64,000 bases of DNA from Streptomyces sp. WM6386 (GCF_000972385.1 NZ_JXTE01000031.1:23154-87153), one strand, 5' to 3'. Positions 1-7,995 are shown, numbered from the stretch's first letter. The notes: generated by a model from the sequence alone, not told the origin. Numbers and translations are program-made.

Positions 1-680
<680 letters not shown>

Positions 681-700
681 GCGGTACGGCAGGGCAGTTG

Positions 701-736
701 AGGGCCGCACTCCCCGGCGACGGGGGGTGCGGCCCT
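701..736 (+). terminator. rho-independent-type terminator after aconitase
   Basis: Inverted repeat: 702-715 pairs with 722-735 (GGGCCGCAC against GTGCGGCCC, then a G-U pair and four C-G pairs) around a 6-base loop. It starts 21 bases after the aconitase stop codon. There is no long U tract, as is common for actinobacterial terminators. Confidence 0.8.
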
Positions 737-1156
737 TCGCCGTATTCGTGCGGGGACGTCCAGGTCATGACCCACCCTCAGGTCGAACACGGGATTCCCC
801 CAGCGGTGGCGCTAACGGCGTGCTGAGCCATGTCAACTCGCCAAGAACTGTGCGTACTTGAGCCAACAGATGCTCAATGTGGTTTGTGGGGAGGGCAGTT
901 GGGAACGCCGACGAAGCGGCCAGTTGATGTGAGACGCGGCGGTCGCAATGACGTATGGCATATCGACAGATTCGGGTATGGCTGGAGTGGGCCGGGATCA
1001 TTTACGCTGGACATGTAGTAGCTGTGCGTAGTCTTGTGAGTGCCATGTGTGGTTCTTTGGCTTGACGTTCGGGGGTACTTGCCTGCGGCGGTGGTCGACC
1101 GCCCACTAGCATGGACGGGCACTGCCCAGGCGTATCGGGGGAGCAGGAGGGCTGAG
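737..1156. other. non-coding stretch before the DUF397 gene
   Basis: No open frame here has Streptomyces-like codon use, and base composition is less GC-biased than in the flanking genes. It probably holds the promoter of the DUF397 gene, but I could not pick a convincing -35/-10 pair. I see nothing else in it. Confidence 0.5.
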
Positions 1157-1357
1157 GTGGTGCATAGGGGGGAACCCTTGTGGCGCAGGAGCAGCATGTG
1201 TGGCAATGAGAACGAGTGCCTGGAGGTCGCTGTGCGTGAGGACCGTGTGCTCGCTCGTGACTCCAAGGAACCCCGTCGTTCGCCTCTGCGATTCACCGCT
1301 CCCGTCTGGACGCAGTTCCTTCGCGCGGTGAACCAAGGGGCGTTAGAGGGTTCGTGA
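1157..1357 (+). CDS. DUF397 domain protein (small partner of an XRE/DUF5753 regulator)
   Basis: Encodes 66 residues. The start is GTG at 1157 (or the adjacent GTG at 1160), chosen because AGGAGG lies at 1145-1150. The product fits DUF397 from end to end: an early W-x-x-SS, then GNENECLEVA, ARDSKEP, LRFTAPVW and a terminal FLRAVNQG. DUF397 proteins of Streptomyces are usually encoded beside XRE/DUF5753 regulators and are thought to work with them, as in the WhiJ-like and AbaA-like gene sets. Here that regulator lies about 0.8 kb away on the other strand. Function in this locus is inferred from the family; the domain call is confident. Confidence 0.85.
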   Translation: MVHRGEPLWRRSSMCGNENECLEVAVREDRVLARDSKEPRRSPLRFTAPVWTQFLRAVNQGALEGS

Positions 1358-1401
1358 TGTTTCTGAACAGCCATCGGCAGTAGGTAGGTAGGGGGGCCTG
1401 T

Positions 1402-1692
1402 ATGGGTGCCGAGGCATCTGCGGTGCGGCAGTCGGGGAAGAAGAGGGATAAACGGGATGTGCTGATCGGCGGCGCCCTCGCTTTTGCGCTCGCTGTCGGC
1501 GCGCTGGCGACGCTGGCGGCAGCCCTCGCCTCCCTGCTCGTCGACAGCCTGCTCGCCAAGCGGATCCTCTGGGTGACCGTGTCGGTCGGTGTGTCGGTCG
1601 GTGCGGGGGTGTGGAAGGCCGGTCACGTCATGGTGACGCCATCTGGTTCGGGTCGCCTCCCGGAGGGTTCTGGGACGCGGACTCCACGGTAG
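1402..1692 (+). CDS. small membrane protein, unknown function
   Basis: Encodes 96 residues, starting 44 bases after the DUF397 gene on the same strand, so the two may form an operon. A GGGGGG run precedes the ATG. A basic N-terminus (SGKKRDKRD) is followed by two hydrophobic stretches, about residues 22-46 and 55-74, predicting a two-helix membrane protein. The last 65 bases overlap the convergent gene at 1628-2071, so either the C-terminus is real and overlapping or the true product is shorter. No family is recognised. The case rests on hydrophobicity and position only. Confidence 0.45.
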   Translation: MGAEASAVRQSGKKRDKRDVLIGGALAFALAVGALATLAAALASLLVDSLLAKRILWVTVSVGVSVGAGVWKAGHVMVTPSGSGRLPEGSGTRTPR

Positions 1693-2071
1693 GAGAGCCG
1701 GCCGCCCGGCGGCGCTTGAACCACCGTGTCGCCCACCGTCCCATCAGGGCGGCGAGCCCGGAGGTGGCGACGAACGTGCCGACGGCCGTGCCTACCCGGG
1801 ACCACGGCAGTTTCAGATCCCCGGCCGCCTGGATGACCAGGACTATCGCTCCGAGTAGGGACGCGAAAGCGACCAGCACGAGGACACCGACTATCGTCAC
1901 GAGCTTCAGCTTCACGGTGCCGCGGGCGTTCTCGATCTGGACCAGGCGGTCCGTCTCGGCCTGGTTCTTGATCGCCTGTGCTTTGAGCTCCTCGTCGTTC
2001 AGTCCGGCTGCTCCGCCGAGCAGAGTGGTGACCCACTGCTGTAGGCCCTGAGATATCGACCTGAAGACCAC
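1628..2071 (-). CDS. two-helix membrane protein, unknown function
   Basis: Encodes 147 residues. The GTG at 2071 is chosen because GGGGGAGG lies 6 bases upstream and because any earlier start would run into the regulator gene. Residues 25-50 are polar and possibly coiled-coil (EELKAQAIKNQAETDRLVQI). Two membrane helices follow at about 57-81 and 94-111, with a basic cytoplasmic patch (RWFKRRRA). It lies 47 bases downstream of the XRE/DUF5753 gene on the same strand and probably shares its transcript. Family not recognised. The pairing with a regulator and a second two-helix protein nearby suggests one small module, which is inference. Confidence 0.7.
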   Translation of the reverse strand: MVFRSISQGLQQWVTTLLGGAAGLNDEELKAQAIKNQAETDRLVQIENARGTVKLKLVTIVGVLVLVAFASLLGAIVLVIQAAGDLKLPWSRVGTAVGTFVATSGLAALMGRWATRWFKRRRAAGSPTVESASQNPPGGDPNQMASP

Positions 2072-2118
2072 GTCGGTCCTCCCCCTGGCTCTCACTACCA
2101 GCCATGGGCACCGCGGTT

Positions 2119-2976
2119 CTAGCGGGCCCTGAGGTCTTGCTTGATGCGATCGATCAGGTCGCGAGACTCGGTTTCGCCGAGTGCCATTTCCGTGATCGTG
2201 TGGAAGCACTCCTGGTAACGGGCCAGCAGTTCCAGGTCTTCACCGCCGGTCATGCTGCCGGCGGCATGCTCCAGGTACAGCAGATCGTCGTCGTCGGGGA
2301 ATCCCAGCAGGACGAAGCTGCCCAGAGTGCTGTAGTGCGCCCCGGCCTCGAACGGCAGGATACGGATCGTGATGCCGTCGCGGGCACCGAAGTTCAGCAG
2401 CTGCTCCAACTGCTCATCGAGAACCTCCCTTCCGCCGATCTGTCGTCGCACCGCGGCCTCGTCCAGGATGAACGTGGTCACTGGCTTGCCGGAGCCGTCG
2501 AACATCCGCTCCTGCCGTTCCATCCTCAGACCCACGACGCGCTCGGCCCGTTCGGGCGACAGTCCGCGGGGGGCGAGGAGCGCCTTCGCGTATCCGCGGG
2601 TCTGGAGATGACCGGGGACGACGATGGGGTGGTACGTGTGCAGGGACGCGGCGGCACTCTCGTAGCCCAGATACTGGGCGAACTGAGGGGTCACCACGTC
2701 GTGGTACTTCGACCACCAACTCGCCCCTTTGCTGCCCCGGGCCGCCTGCTCGAGGTCGTGGACCTCGACGGGGTCGGTGATGCGATAGAGGGTCGCCAGC
2801 GCACGTAGATCGCTGACGGACACGCTGACCGTACCTGTCTCCACCCGGATCAGCTTCGACTGGGACCACTCCACCTGTTCGGCAGCCTCACGCTGAGTCA
2901 GACCGGCGCGCTCGCGCGCCTGTCGCAGTGCGAGACGTAGTTTGCGCCGGTTCAGACTGGGGTCCACGGGGGTCAT
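2119..2976 (-). CDS. XRE-family transcriptional regulator with DUF5753 domain
   Basis: Encodes 285 residues from the ATG at 2976, preceded by GGAG at good spacing; an ATG at 3021 would add 15 residues but has a poorer ribosome site. An N-terminal helix-turn-helix covers about residues 15-70 (LRQARERAGLTQREAAEQVE, then WSQSKLIRVETG). A DUF5753 domain fills the rest, with YLGYESAAASLHTYHPIVVPG, the LRMERQERM helix and a terminal LIDRIKQDLRAR. This is a very common Streptomyces regulator type, usually partnered with DUF397 proteins such as the one at 1157-1357. Ligand and targets are unknown. The nested inverted repeat at 3042-3084 just upstream may be its own operator. Confidence 0.92.
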   Translation of the reverse strand: MTPVDPSLNRRKLRLALRQARERAGLTQREAAEQVEWSQSKLIRVETGTVSVSVSDLRALATLYRITDPVEVHDLEQAARGSKGASWWSKYHDVVTPQFAQYLGYESAAASLHTYHPIVVPGHLQTRGYAKALLAPRGLSPERAERVVGLRMERQERMFDGSGKPVTTFILDEAAVRRQIGGREVLDEQLEQLLNFGARDGITIRILPFEAGAHYSTLGSFVLLGFPDDDDLLYLEHAAGSMTGGEDLELLARYQECFHTITEMALGETESRDLIDRIKQDLRAR

Positions 2977-3041
2977 CGCCGCTCCTTCGCCCGTGCACGT
3001 ACCCTGAACCTGATCGGCCATGCACAGAAAGTTCCTAGCTC

Positions 3042-3084
3042 TTGGCTCCTCTCATTATGCCTCTAGCAAAGAGGATAGAGCCAA
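3042..3084. promoter_or_regulatory. nested inverted repeat upstream of the XRE regulator
   Basis: Outer arms TTGGCTC (3042-3048) and GAGCCAA (3078-3084) enclose inner arms CCTCT (3060-3064) and AGAGG (3070-3074). On the minus strand the segment contains CATAAT, a fair -10 element. The element lies 66-108 bases before the preferred start at 2976, where a promoter or operator for this regulator would sit. Operator status is inferred. Confidence 0.45.
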
Positions 3085-3279
3085 AAGCCACGGGCGGTTC
3101 GCGGCGCGGTGTCGATGGGGCGGCGGCAGCTCTCTGAGCAACCTTGAGCTGCGACCGAGCGACCGGGCTTTGCGTAGGAGAGAACGCCTGAACGGGTGTT
3201 TGTGCTCCGAAGGGGCGTACTCCGCTTCCGAGACGTCGAAGCACGGGAGCGCGAAGGGCGCACGAAATCCCCTCCAGGT

Positions 3280-3300
3280 GCGCCGAGTTGCGCTCGGCGC
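3280..3300. other. hairpin beyond the Uma2 pseudogene
   Basis: GCGCCGAG (3280-3287) pairs perfectly with CTCGGCGC (3293-3300) around a 5-base loop. It lies about 40 bases beyond the last recognisable Uma2 codons and could be a leftover terminator. The surrounding 3085-3340 has no supportable gene. Confidence 0.4.
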
Positions 3301-3339
3301 GCGAAAACGGCGCTCGAGGTGTAGGACGTGAAGCCGAGA

Positions 3340-3639
3340 AATTCGGGGAGACTACCGGGGCGCACTCGACCTCGAAGGGATCCAGCCCGCGCAGGTCGGA
3401 GACGATCAGATCCGGCTTGAGGATGTTGCGCTCGTCGACCATGACGCATGGGCTGCTCACCGCGGTGTACGGCTCGGTTTCAGCGGCAGACAGCACGCTC
3501 ACCAGAGCGCCCCGCACGTGGTTGTGCCACAACGCGGTCTTCCCGCGAGGCGCGATCACCCATCGACGAGTTCCCAGTCGAAGGGGACCTCCAGGTCCGT
3601 GACCTCATCGAAGGCCCAGCCGTCGATCGGCGGGAACAT
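3340..3639 (-). pseudogene. Uma2-family (DUF820, PD-(D/E)XK-like) gene remnant, frameshifted and truncated
   Basis: Reading starts at ATG 3639 (GAGGAG 7 bases upstream) and gives the usual Uma2 opening, MFPPIDGWAFDEVTDL then WELVDG, ending at TGA near 3557. One frame over, the protein resumes at the same point with VIAPRGKTALWHNHVRGALV and continues to MVDERNILKPDLIVSD, the PD motif of the family. A single-base loss near 3556-3560 explains this. After ECAPVVSP the family similarity stops, so the C-terminal half, including the E-x-K region, is gone. The 3' end given is approximate. Uma2 genes are abundant in Streptomyces and frequently decay. Confidence 0.75.
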
Positions 3640-3832
3640 CCAGGTCTCCTCGGTGGCGGCTCCTCGCCCTCCTGGCCTCATGGACGCAAGTCTGGACGCC
3701 GGCACATGGCGTGATCGTCCGCACGAAGACACCGTCACCCGAACCGGCGACCGCCCGCCATCGACAGCCAACCCTCGCGCGCCACCCGTTTACAGCCGCC
3801 CCCGTTCGCGCTAACTTCCGCAACAGGCGGGG

Positions 3833-3846
3833 TGGGAGCGCTCCCA
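3833..3846. promoter_or_regulatory. CebR operator (perfect palindrome)
   Basis: TGGGAGCGCTCCCA is identical to the established Streptomyces CebR box, which the cellobiose-responsive LacI-family repressor CebR uses to control cellulose utilisation genes. It lies 99 bases before the ATG of the LPMO gene at 3946, so that gene should be induced by cello-oligosaccharides. The site is seen directly; binding is inferred from the motif. Confidence 0.88.
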
Positions 3847-3945
3847 CACGGCGGACCGGAACCTGCCCCAAGGAATCCCCCCACCCCGCTCATCCGCACA
3901 CACGCATCCGCACGGCCCGTACCTCAAGGAACGGACTGGACTGTC

Positions 3946-5034
3946 ATGATCATGACAAAGTCAGCGGCGTCCCCAGGTCGCCGATTAACTCTCCCCACCC
4001 GCGCCAGAGCCCTCTTCCTCGTCCTGGTCTCCCTGCTCGCCACGATCCCGGCCGTCACGCTGGTGATGTCGACCGGCGGCGAGGCGGAGGCCCACGGCAC
4101 CCCGATGAAGCCCGCCAGCCGCACCTTCCTGTGCTGGCAGGACGGACTGACCGACACCGGGGAGATCAAACCGATCAACCCGGCCTGCAAGAACGCACAG
4201 GCGGTCAGCGGCACCACGCCGTTCTACAACTGGTTCTCCGTACTGCGCTCGGACGGCGCGGGACGCACCCGTGGCTTCGTGCCGGACGGCGAACTGTGCA
4301 GCGGCGGCAACACCAACTTCACCGGCTTCAACGCCGCCCGCAGCGACTGGCCGTTGACCCATCTCACCTCGGGCGCGACCGTCGACTTCTCCTACAACGC
4401 CTGGGCCGCGCACCCGGGTTGGTTCTACGTCTACGTCACCAAGGACGGCTTCGACGCGACCAAGACCCTCACCTGGAACGACATGGAGGCCCAGCCCTTC
4501 CTCTCCGTCGACCACCCGCCGCTCAACGGCAGCCCGGGCACGGTCGAGGCCAACTACTCATGGTCCGGGCAGCTTCCGGCGAACAAGTCGGGCCGCCACA
4601 TCATCTACATGGTCTGGCAGCGCTCGGACAGCGCGGAGACCTTCTACTCCTGTTCCGACGTCGTCTTCGACGGCGGCAACGGCGAGGTCACCGGCATCCA
4701 CGAGCCGGGCAACCCGAGCGAACCCGTGCCGGGCACCTGCACCGCGACCCGTAGGACGACCGGCAGTTGGAGCGGCGGCTACCAGTCCGAGGTGACGGTC
4801 ACCAACTCCGGCGACGTTCCGATGCTGGGCTGGATGGTCGACTGGACGCTGCCGGGCGGCCAGAAGGTGAACAGCCTCTGGAACGGCAACGCGACGTACA
4901 ACGGCCAGGCCGTGATGGTCCACAACGCCGACTGGAACGGTTCCCTCGCTCCAGGCGCGAGCGCCACGTTCGGCTACGTCGTCCAGGGCGACGGCGGAGA
5001 TACGGCAACGACCCTTCCCTGTCGGGTGGGTTGA
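3946..5034 (+). CDS. secreted AA10 lytic polysaccharide monooxygenase with CBM2
   Basis: Encodes 362 residues. The ATG at 3946 leaves the CebR box outside the gene and gives a proper signal peptide, with hydrophobic residues 22-42 and cleavage after EAEA. This exposes His50 as residue 1 of the mature enzyme, the first ligand of the copper histidine brace. His156 in NAWAAHPGWF is the second ligand, and Phe233 probably fills the axial site. The AA10 domain spans about 50-245. After a short Pro/Gly/Glu linker, a C-terminal CBM2 (about 265-361, with Cys at both ends and exposed Trp residues) binds cellulose. It oxidatively cleaves crystalline cellulose, or possibly chitin; the CBM2 and CebR box favour cellulose. 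Confidence 0.95.
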   Translation: MIMTKSAASPGRRLTLPTRARALFLVLVSLLATIPAVTLVMSTGGEAEAHGTPMKPASRTFLCWQDGLTDTGEIKPINPACKNAQAVSGTTPFYNWFSVLRSDGAGRTRGFVPDGELCSGGNTNFTGFNAARSDWPLTHLTSGATVDFSYNAWAAHPGWFYVYVTKDGFDATKTLTWNDMEAQPFLSVDHPPLNGSPGTVEANYSWSGQLPANKSGRHIIYMVWQRSDSAETFYSCSDVVFDGGNGEVTGIHEPGNPSEPVPGTCTATRRTTGSWSGGYQSEVTVTNSGDVPMLGWMVDWTLPGGQKVNSLWNGNATYNGQAVMVHNADWNGSLAPGASATFGYVVQGDGGDTATTLPCRVG

Positions 5035-5178
5035 GCCGCAGCGGACCCGGTGGGCATGAGCCGCTGCCCGCCGGGCCCGCGCACCGGCCCATTCCCTGGG
5101 GGGAATTGTCGGTCTCCGCGGCACAGCGCAGGATCTGGTCCCGAAGCGACCCGCGCGACTGCCGGCAAGGAGACGCAC

Positions 5179-5601
5179 ATGACCGAGATCGATCCGCAGG
5201 ATCTGGCCCGCGACTACATCGCCCAGTGGAACGTCCCGGACGCCGCCGAACGCCGCGCGGCCATCGAGCGGCTGTGGGCCGAGGACGGCACGCACATCCT
5301 GCAACCACCCGTGGAGATCCGGGAGATCGCGGCGGGCCTCGGCTTCGGCCGCACCACCCTGGAGGCCCAGGGGTACGACGCCATCGAGACCCGGGTGACG
5401 CGCAGCTACCAGGAGTTCGTCGAGCAGAAGGGGTACACCTTCCGGTCCCGCGCCGACGCGGTACGGCTGCGCGGACTGGTCAAGTTCGGCTGGGAGGCGG
5501 TGTCCACCGAGACCGGCGACGTGCTGGGCGGGGGCCTGGAGGTCCTCGTACTCGACGACGACGGCCGGATCAAGGCCGACTACATGTTCCCCGGAGCCTG
5601 A
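5179..5601 (+). CDS. SnoaL/NTF2-like fold protein
   Basis: Encodes 140 residues. ATG at 5179 has a perfect AAGGAG 6 bases before it. The start DLARDYIAQWNVPDAAERRA followed by RLWAEDGTHI is typical of NTF2-like proteins of the SnoaL/limonene-epoxide-hydrolase fold, small alpha+beta barrels used as enzymes or binding domains. The middle and end (VKFGWEAVS, then a terminal DDDGRIKADYMFPGA) fit the barrel strands. Substrate unknown. Its last 22 bases overlap the end of the convergent regulator at 5580-6335, which suggests a shared function or simply tight packing. Confidence 0.8.
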   Translation: MTEIDPQDLARDYIAQWNVPDAAERRAAIERLWAEDGTHILQPPVEIREIAAGLGFGRTTLEAQGYDAIETRVTRSYQEFVEQKGYTFRSRADAVRLRGLVKFGWEAVSTETGDVLGGGLEVLVLDDDGRIKADYMFPGA

Positions 5602-6335
5602 CCCGCGGCCGCAGCGAGTGCGTCCGCCGTCGCCGGGTCGGCCGGCAGGAACGCCTCCAGCTTCAGCTCCGCCAGTGTCACATCGACGGCGGTGGCGAAG
5701 GTGGTCACCGTCGTCATCAGGTGCAGCTCACCGTACGAGGACCGCAGACGCAGCGGCACCGCGAACCCCAAAAGACCGGCGGACGCGTCCAGTTCGGGGA
5801 CGTACGCGGTCAGCTCGGCCCGCAGCTCAGGCTGGTGGTCGAGGCGTACGAGGATGTGGCGGGCCCACTCCGCGAGGTTGAGGATGCGGGGCGCCACGCC
5901 GTCGGGATGCAGCGCGAGGCGGTACACGTTGCGGCCCGGCCCCACCAGCTCGGCGGCCGCCCCCTCGGTGATCACGTCGAACGCGCCGTTCGCGGCGATC
6001 AGCCCACCGCCGCCGTCCACCACCAGCGCCGGATACGGCAGATGCCCGCGCAGGATGTGGTCGATCGCCGTACGCGCCGGCGCGAGCACCGGGTCGTCGA
6101 GGGAGCTCTCCGGGTAGACGGGTGCGTAACCGGCGGCCAGGAGCAGTTCGTTGCGCTCCCTGAGCGGCAGTTCCAGCGACTCGGCCAGACGTACGACCAT
6201 CTTCCGCCCGGGCACGGACCGGCCGGACTCGATGAAGCTGAGATGCCGCTGGGTGGTGCCCGCCCGCAGTGCCAGGTCGAGCTGGCTCAGATGACGGTGG
6301 GTACGGCGTTCACGAAGCGCACTGGGGAAGTCCAC
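5580..6335 (-). CDS. XRE regulator with MmyB-like ligand-binding domain
   Basis: Encodes 251 residues from GTG at 6335. A helix-turn-helix lies at about residues 5-60 (ALRERRTHRHLSQLDLALRA, then TQRHLSFIESGRS). A C-terminal domain of the MmyB type follows, a PAS-like fold thought to bind small hydrophobic ligands, with PALVVDGGGGLIAANGAF, NVYRLALHPDG and the terminal LADPATADAL-like tail. Such regulators commonly control a neighbouring oxidoreductase or transferase; here the divergent gene is a methyltransferase. The space between them holds a 10-base tandem repeat that may be an operator. The start is uncertain because no strong ribosome site is visible. Confidence 0.88.
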   Translation of the reverse strand: MDFPSALRERRTHRHLSQLDLALRAGTTQRHLSFIESGRSVPGRKMVVRLAESLELPLRERNELLLAAGYAPVYPESSLDDPVLAPARTAIDHILRGHLPYPALVVDGGGGLIAANGAFDVITEGAAAELVGPGRNVYRLALHPDGVAPRILNLAEWARHILVRLDHQPELRAELTAYVPELDASAGLLGFAVPLRLRSSYGELHLMTTVTTFATAVDVTLAELKLEAFLPADPATADALAAAAGQAPGNM

Positions 6336-6375
6336 GGGCCTGTTGTAACGGGGAGAGCGGGTCGCGGGCCACTCC

Positions 6376-6404
6376 TCGCGGGGAATCGCGGGGAATCGCG
6401 GGGG
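6376..6404. repeat. short tandem repeat, 10-base unit, in a divergent promoter
   Basis: TCGCGGGGAA occurs at 6376-6385 and 6386-6395, followed by a third, altered copy. The unit equals about one helical turn. It lies between the MmyB-type regulator and the methyltransferase, 23 bases before the latter. It could be an operator or simple slippage. Confidence 0.55.
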
Positions 6405-6426
6405 CCGCGCGCGGGGGATCCCGGGA

Positions 6427-7182
6427 ATGATGGCCGGCATGGCGACCTACGACACGCTCGGCGCGACCTACGCCCGTACCCGGCGCCCCGATCCGCGGAT
6501 CGCCGCGCAGATCCACGCCGCCCTCGGGAACGTCACGGACGTGATCAACGTGGGAGCGGGCACCGGGTCCTACGAACCCGCGCGGACCGTGCTCGCGGTC
6601 GAGCCCAGCAAGGTCATGCTTGCCCAGCGCCCACCGGGATCCGCGCCCGCCGTGCAGGCGGTCGCCGAGCATCTGCCCGTCCGGGACGACGCCGCCGACG
6701 CGGTGATGGCACTGCTCACGATCCACCACTGGACCGACCCGGCGGCCGGAATCGCGGAGCTGCGCCGGGTCGCCCGCCGCCGTGTCGTCGTGCTGACCTG
6801 GGACCAGCGGGTGTTCCGCGAGCGGTTCTGGCTGGTGAGGGAGTATCTGCCGGAGGCGGCCGCGTTCGACGACGATCGCGCCGTCCCGACCGATCGGCTG
6901 GCGGAACTCCTCGGCGGGGCCCGTGTGGAACCGGTCCCTGTCCCCCACGACTGCACGGACGGCTTCGCCGCCGCGTACTGGCGCCGCCCCCACGCCTACC
7001 TCGAAGCCCAGGTGCGCGCGGGCGTCTCCCTGCTGTCCCAGCCCGGCGAGGACGCCCTCGCGCCCGGCCTGGCCCGCCTCGCGGACGACCTGGCCACCGG
7101 CCGCTGGCGCACCCGCCACGCCGACCTTCTGACGCGCGACTCCTTCGACGTGGGCTACCGGCTGTTGGTGGCCGACCGCTGA
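6427..7182 (+). CDS. SAM-dependent class I methyltransferase (UbiE/methyltransferase-11 type)
   Basis: Encodes 251 residues. The SAM-binding motif I is VINVGAGTGSYEP (about 39-51). LAVEPSKVMLAQR is the acidic loop after strand 2, AEHLPVRDDAADAVMALLTI is motif II/III, and HHWTDPAAGIAELRRVARR is the post-motif helix. The C-terminal half forms the usual cap, with GFAAAYWRRPHAYL. The start may be ATG 6427, 6430 or 6439; the first has GGGGGA upstream. Acceptor substrate cannot be read from sequence. Divergent from the MmyB-type regulator, which probably controls it. Confidence 0.9.
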   Translation: MMAGMATYDTLGATYARTRRPDPRIAAQIHAALGNVTDVINVGAGTGSYEPARTVLAVEPSKVMLAQRPPGSAPAVQAVAEHLPVRDDAADAVMALLTIHHWTDPAAGIAELRRVARRRVVVLTWDQRVFRERFWLVREYLPEAAAFDDDRAVPTDRLAELLGGARVEPVPVPHDCTDGFAAAYWRRPHAYLEAQVRAGVSLLSQPGEDALAPGLARLADDLATGRWRTRHADLLTRDSFDVGYRLLVADR

Positions 7183-7189
7183 CCCCGGC

Positions 7190-7780
7190 TCACACCGGAT
7201 ACGCCCCCTGGAACCCCAATCGTGCGTCCGCCCCCTCACCCACGGATGTCAGCAGGTCGTCGAGGTCCAGGAACTCCTCCCACACCGTCCGCCCACTCAC
7301 CGCGGTCAGCTCCCTGACGACCAGGTCCTCCAGCTCCGGCACCCGCTTGTTCTTCCAGATCTTGTCGGCGAGGCTCACCAGCAGATCCTCGATGCAGAGG
7401 TCCGCCACGGTCCAGGTGGCGTGGGTGGCGGCGAAGCGGGCCAGGTGGGGGGCTATGCCGTGGGCGAGGAGCAGCTCGCGGCCGGCGTCCTCGTGGGCCG
7501 AGCCCGGGCCGGAGAGTTCGGCGGTGTGGGCCGTCTTGCCGATGTCGTGCGTGGCCGCGCCGAACAGCACGGCGTCGCGGTCGAGCGGGAGCGCCGGGTG
7601 CCGTTGCGACACCCACTCGACGAGCTCGTGCGCCACGTCGTGCACGGCTCGCAGATGGGCGGCCAGGCGCGGCGGCGCGTCGAGTTCCCGCAGCAGCTCC
7701 GCCGCCGGGTCCGGCAGCGGACGCAGCGGCGGGTCGCCAGGGTCCTGGAGGGCGCGAAGGAGGAGATCGGTGCGAGCCAC
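7190..7780 (-). CDS. HD-domain metal-dependent phosphohydrolase-like protein
   Basis: Encodes 196 residues from GTG at 7780; the open frame extends further upstream but with composition unlike protein. An HD domain covers about residues 35-160. HLRAVHDVAHEL supplies the first histidine, THDIGKTAHT (His78-Asp79) the HD pair, and HATW and VSLADKIWKNKR the later metal and phosphate ligands. The family hydrolyses nucleotides or cyclic nucleotides; the substrate here is unknown. It converges on the methyltransferase with only 7 bases between stop codons. Confidence 0.85.
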   Translation of the reverse strand: MARTDLLLRALQDPGDPPLRPLPDPAAELLRELDAPPRLAAHLRAVHDVAHELVEWVSQRHPALPLDRDAVLFGAATHDIGKTAHTAELSGPGSAHEDAGRELLLAHGIAPHLARFAATHATWTVADLCIEDLLVSLADKIWKNKRVPELEDLVVRELTAVSGRTVWEEFLDLDDLLTSVGEGADARLGFQGAYPV

Positions 7781-7966
7781 GCGGACAGGGTAGGCGCGGA
7801 GGCCTGCTTCCGGTGCCCGAGTCGCAGCCGTAGGTGGCCTGTGCGGACCCGGTGGGTTCCCCCACCGGGTCCGCGGGCCGGGCAGGCGAACGGGGGGAGT
7901 CCCTGCCCGGGTGTCGGTTGGTCTGTGGCGACGCCGTGGCGCGCGATGGTGCGCCGGTGCGCGTCC

Positions 7967-7978
7967 GACAACGTTGTC
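7967..7978. promoter_or_regulatory. LacI-type operator palindrome, copy 1
   Basis: GACAACGTTGTC is a perfect 12-base palindrome with the central CG typical of LacI-family operators, 84 bases before the GH92 start at 8063. An identical site precedes the second GH92 gene and an 11/12 match precedes the sugar importer at 47934. The identity of the regulator is inferred. Confidence 0.72.
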
Positions 7979-7979
7979 T

Positions 7980-7995
7980 AGTGGTCTAAACCTCA
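7980..7995. promoter_or_regulatory. possible DasR (dre) site
   Basis: AGTGGTCTAAACCTCA matches 13 of 16 bases of the dre consensus (A-C/G-TGGTCTAGACCA-C/G-T) recognised by the GntR-family GlcNAc regulator DasR. It directly abuts the LacI-type palindrome upstream of GH92. The two half-sites are not equally good, so this is a candidate only. Confidence 0.45.

Noticed and set aside
830..1018. Short open frames in 765-1018 on both strands
   Set aside because: No ribosome site, no domain and non-Streptomyces codon use; treated as non-coding.
3035..3559. A complete 174-codon gene on the minus strand
   Set aside because: Only its first 70 or so codons resemble Uma2; the rest is basic, low-complexity and unlike any protein. 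It is read as part of the frameshifted pseudogene plus non-coding DNA.
4767..7793. A 1008-codon open frame on the plus strand
   Set aside because: It crosses four well-supported genes (LPMO end, SnoaL-like, MmyB regulator, methyltransferase) in another frame. It is an effect of GC-rich codon bias and its residues are low-complexity Arg/Pro/Gly.
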